A program made the translations under genes and the position numbers. Of a DNA stretch of 64,000 nucleotides, positions 61,767 to 64,000 are shown piece after piece. Numbering within the stretch: position 1 is the stretch's first letter; each line of letters opens with the position of its first letter. A model generated the notes under the pieces. That model was not told the DNA's origin, did not search any database, and was given only the letters and a program-made list of their open reading frames with translations. Source of the stretch: Anoplopoma fimbria (lineage: Eukaryota > Chordata > Actinopteri > Perciformes > Anoplopomatidae); contig NC_072456.1 of the NCBI RefSeq assembly GCF_027596085.1, positions 25,526,261 through 25,590,260 on the forward strand. Reading direction: 5' to 3'.

Positions 61767-61805
61767 TTTAAATAATTTAAAAAATATATATATATATAAG
61801 TATGT
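61085..61805. repeat. AT-only minisatellite upstream of bloc1s2
   Basis: Degenerate units of roughly 50-70 bp alternate '(ta)n aagtatatataa(ta)n' with 'aaatttaaaataattaaaa'. About a dozen units, almost free of G and C. I/Y/F-rich open frames across it are artefacts. Confidence 0.9.
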
Positions 61806-61810
61806 ATGTA

Positions 61811-62041
61811 CAGTAACAGTCAAAAGTTTGGACACACCTTCTCATTCAACTACTTTGAAGAATTAAAATATAAAACATATTCTGGTTTGTTGAGCATTTG
61901 TTTGTTTACCACATAATTCCATATGTGTTCCTTCATAGTTTGGATGTCTTCAATATTAATCTACAATGTAGAAAAAATAAATAAATAAATAAAGGAAAAC
62001 CATTGAATGAGAAGGTGTGTCCAAACTTTTGACTGGTACTG
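61811..62041. mobile_element. Family B MITE, full length
   Basis: Left end 'cagtaacagtcaaaagtttg', right end 'aaacttttgactggtactg', TA on both sides (61809-61810, 62042-62043). It lies at the edge of the AT array. Confidence 0.92.
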
Positions 62042-62269
62042 TATATATTTTTTTATTATTATTTTAAATTTAACTTTCTGATTCTATTTGGTTTTCTGCT
62101 ATAACAATAATTGTTCCCATTTTGTGATGCTTTAATTTAGCCAGTTCTCTGTACAATTTAAAGGTAAGCTGCCAAAAATGTTTATAAATCCTAACACAAT
62201 TAAATGTTTAACTAATTTTAGTATTGTCCAATGTCACAAATTTGCCTCAGAAGGATTTACAATCTGTAC

Positions 62270-62530
62270 AACATGTGACATCTTCTGTCCTTGGACCCTT
62301 GCATCGGAAAAGGAAAAACTACCCCCCAACAAAACTTAAACAGGAAAGAGAAAAGGAAGAAACCTCAGCGAGAGCTACAGATGAGGGATCTCTCTCCCTG
62401 GATAAAAGCCTCTGCTAAATGACTGTAATGTAATGTAATGTAATGGATGGTCAGATGTGCAACAAATGTCATGTGAACAAAATTAACAACATAATTGAAT
62501 TACATCATAGTCTATCCATGTGACAGAAAT
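62270..62530 (+). repeat. Family G repeat with embedded SINE/LINE tail
   Basis: 'catcggaaaaggaaaaacta', 'gaagaaacctcagcgagagc' and 'gagggatctctctccc' form the left part of a familiar fish repeat. The right part is 'atggtcagatgtgcaac', 'aattaacaacataattgaat' and 'catgtgacagaaatgac'. Between them, 62396-62443 is the SINE/LINE tail 'ggataaaagcctctgctaaa' plus (TGTAA)n, a 5'-truncated insertion. Confidence 0.65.
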
Positions 62531-63060
62531 GACATTTCTAATGAGCGTAGTAGTAGCAATATTGGCACCAATAAAAGCAGTAATAAGAAGAACTGGGCAA
62601 AAGTAGGAACACAGATTTGATAGATTCTTTAGTCTGCAGCTCTATAAAAGAGCTCTGCACGTGGAGAGTTTTCTGTCATATGTGTAATGCTTTGTCCTGA
62701 TGGTACAATGCTTGTTTCAATAGGAGGTCATGTTACCTAATAGTGATAATCCACAAAAGTTGCATCTGAATTTGCTGTTTTGTGAGTGACGATGGCTTGT
62801 CGCACTAGTTACACTCAGTGAAATGTGGTTCTGAGTAAAATAATATGTATTCATCTACTTTAATGTCTATGTTCTGATGATATCCTGACATAAAATGCAT
62901 GGTTTCCCTCGAACAATAGCTTTGATTGTCAAATGGATCCTACGATGAACACCAAAACTACTTGAGTGTTCCCCAGTATTTTATCATCATTTGAAAATCC
63001 CACTCATAAGTATTTTACAGCTAGAAGAGGTTATCTTTCTTCCCTAATTTATGCCCCCAA
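62531..63060. other. Unassigned non-coding stretch
   Basis: No recognisable content apart from a short match to intron 2 sequence at its right end ('cccactcataagtattttac' is the complement of sequence near 59235). Confidence 0.4.
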
Positions 63061-63490
63061 TACAAATGCTGACCATATTTAATATGATATCATATATATA
63101 TCATAAAATATCATATTTTACTATTTAATTGCATTCATAATATTTGAAAATAAGATAAAATAAGATAATCCTTTATTACTCCTGCAGCGGGGAAATTTAC
63201 AGGATTACAGCAGCATAGGATATAGTGCAAACAAGAGACATAGTAAAAAAAACAAGTATTATAAATAAGCAATAAAAACAGTAAAGAATCCACAATAACT
63301 GAAATATTATATATACAGACATAACTATTATTGCACAGTGTATGAAAATGAATAAACAATCATAACAAAAAATATTATGATTAAAAATATTTATTTATTT
63401 ATTAAAAATCATGAGATGGTAAATTAAAATGATGAGGTATTCGGCTTCTCATTTTTCTTAACTTTTTTATTTTTCATTTCCTGGCAAAAA
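63061..63490 (-). repeat. Inverted family V and U units
   Basis: The complements of V ('attttactatttaattgcat') and U ('caggattacagcagcatagg', 'gtgcaaacaagagacatagt', 'gtaaagaatccacaataact') are followed by the complement of the 58350-58480 sequence. It is part of the inverted duplication arm. Confidence 0.88.
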
Positions 63491-63524
63491 TAGCCCTCCA
63501 TACATACAAGACAGTAATAATATA

Positions 63525-63835
63525 CAGTACCAGTCAAAAGTTTGGACACACCTTCTCATTCACTTACTTTGAAGAATGTAAAATATAAAACTAAAATATA
63601 AAACATATTCTGGTTTGTTGAGCATTCGTTTGTTTACCACATAATTCCATATGTGTTCCTTCATAGTTTGGATGTCTTTAATATTAACTTCCTATAAATG
63701 ACTGTAATGATAAAAAATTATCTAAATGACTGTAATGTAATGTAATGTAATGTATTATCTACAATGTAAGTAAAAAAAGAAAATAATTTAAAGATCATTG
63801 AGAAGAAGGTGTGTCCAAACTTTTGACTGGTACTG
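63525..63835. mobile_element. Family B MITE containing a SINE-tail insertion
   Basis: Both termini are intact and TA-flanked. The interior is enlarged by about 75 bp at 63690-63765 holding two 'ctaaatgactgtaatg'-type units and (TGTAA)n, the tail of the fish SINE/LINE. A separate small duplication 'taaaatataaaactaaaata' lies at about 63578-63600. Confidence 0.88.
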
Positions 63836-63837
63836 TA

Positions 63838-64000
63838 CAAGACAGTAATAATATATGCTAAGACCATATTTAATATGATATAATATATATTCATAAAATA
63901 TCATATTTTACTATTTAATTGCATTCATAATATTTGAAAATAAATAAAAAAAATAAATAGAAATGTACAGGATTACAGCAGCATAATATAGTGCAAACAA
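63838..64000 (-). repeat. Inverted family V and U units, continuing past the window
   Basis: 'gctaagaccatatttaatat', 'ctatttaattgcattcataa' and 'ggattacagcagcataat' repeat the 63061-63240 order in the same inverted sense. It is cut by the window end. Confidence 0.85.

Overview
The window reads as a non-coding-rich stretch of a ray-finned fish genome, probably a percomorph teleost. The evidence is long (CA/TG)n microsatellites, tRNA-derived SINEs ending in the common fish tail (AAGTCGCTTTGGATAAAAG / CTAAATGACTGTAATGTAA), a LINE reverse-transcriptase C-terminus, hAT-like and TA-flanked MITEs, and one intron-containing vertebrate gene. There are no operons, CRISPR arrays or other bacterial features.

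The one gene supported with confidence is bloc1s2 (BLOC-1 subunit 2), on the minus strand in five coding exons: 60604-60769, 60284-60400, 57907-58026, 57705-57809 and 56103-56134. These join without a frame break into 179 codons plus stop, with all four introns in phase 1. Its 5' side (about 60800-60905) is GC-rich and carries two E-box/M-box-like sites, CRE-like sites and an ETS-like site. Intron 2 and the upstream flank hold the arms of an inverted duplication of roughly 630-670 bp, so exons 1-2 and the promoter lie inside its loop.

Layout: 1-1.55 kb has three copies of an interspersed element called family A here; 3.2-4.2 kb has a LINE 3' fragment running into a TATATG array; 7-24 kb has families D, F, J and I, long TG/CA arrays, two SINEs nested in other repeats, and a 56-bp tandem satellite with 216-bp higher-order structure (21.14-21.69 kb); 24-35 kb has an hAT MITE with a perfect 8-bp duplication and more family A; 35-53 kb has four full or near-full family A copies, LINE and SINE pieces, a 57-bp tandem array with 169-bp higher-order structure (43.85-44.79 kb) and a GATA array. 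54.93-55.30 kb holds a broken, coding-like minus-strand frame, part of which recurs at 18.5 kb. 56-64 kb is bloc1s2 with its intronic and upstream repeats.

I found no convincing new multi-gene system. The observations most worth a second look are the inverted duplication around bloc1s2 exons 1-2, the unassigned coding-like remnant and its second copy, the higher-order tandem arrays, and nested insertions for which an empty paralogous site exists in the same window. Family letters (A, B, D and so on) are labels for this report, not database names. Boundaries of diverged repeats are approximate.
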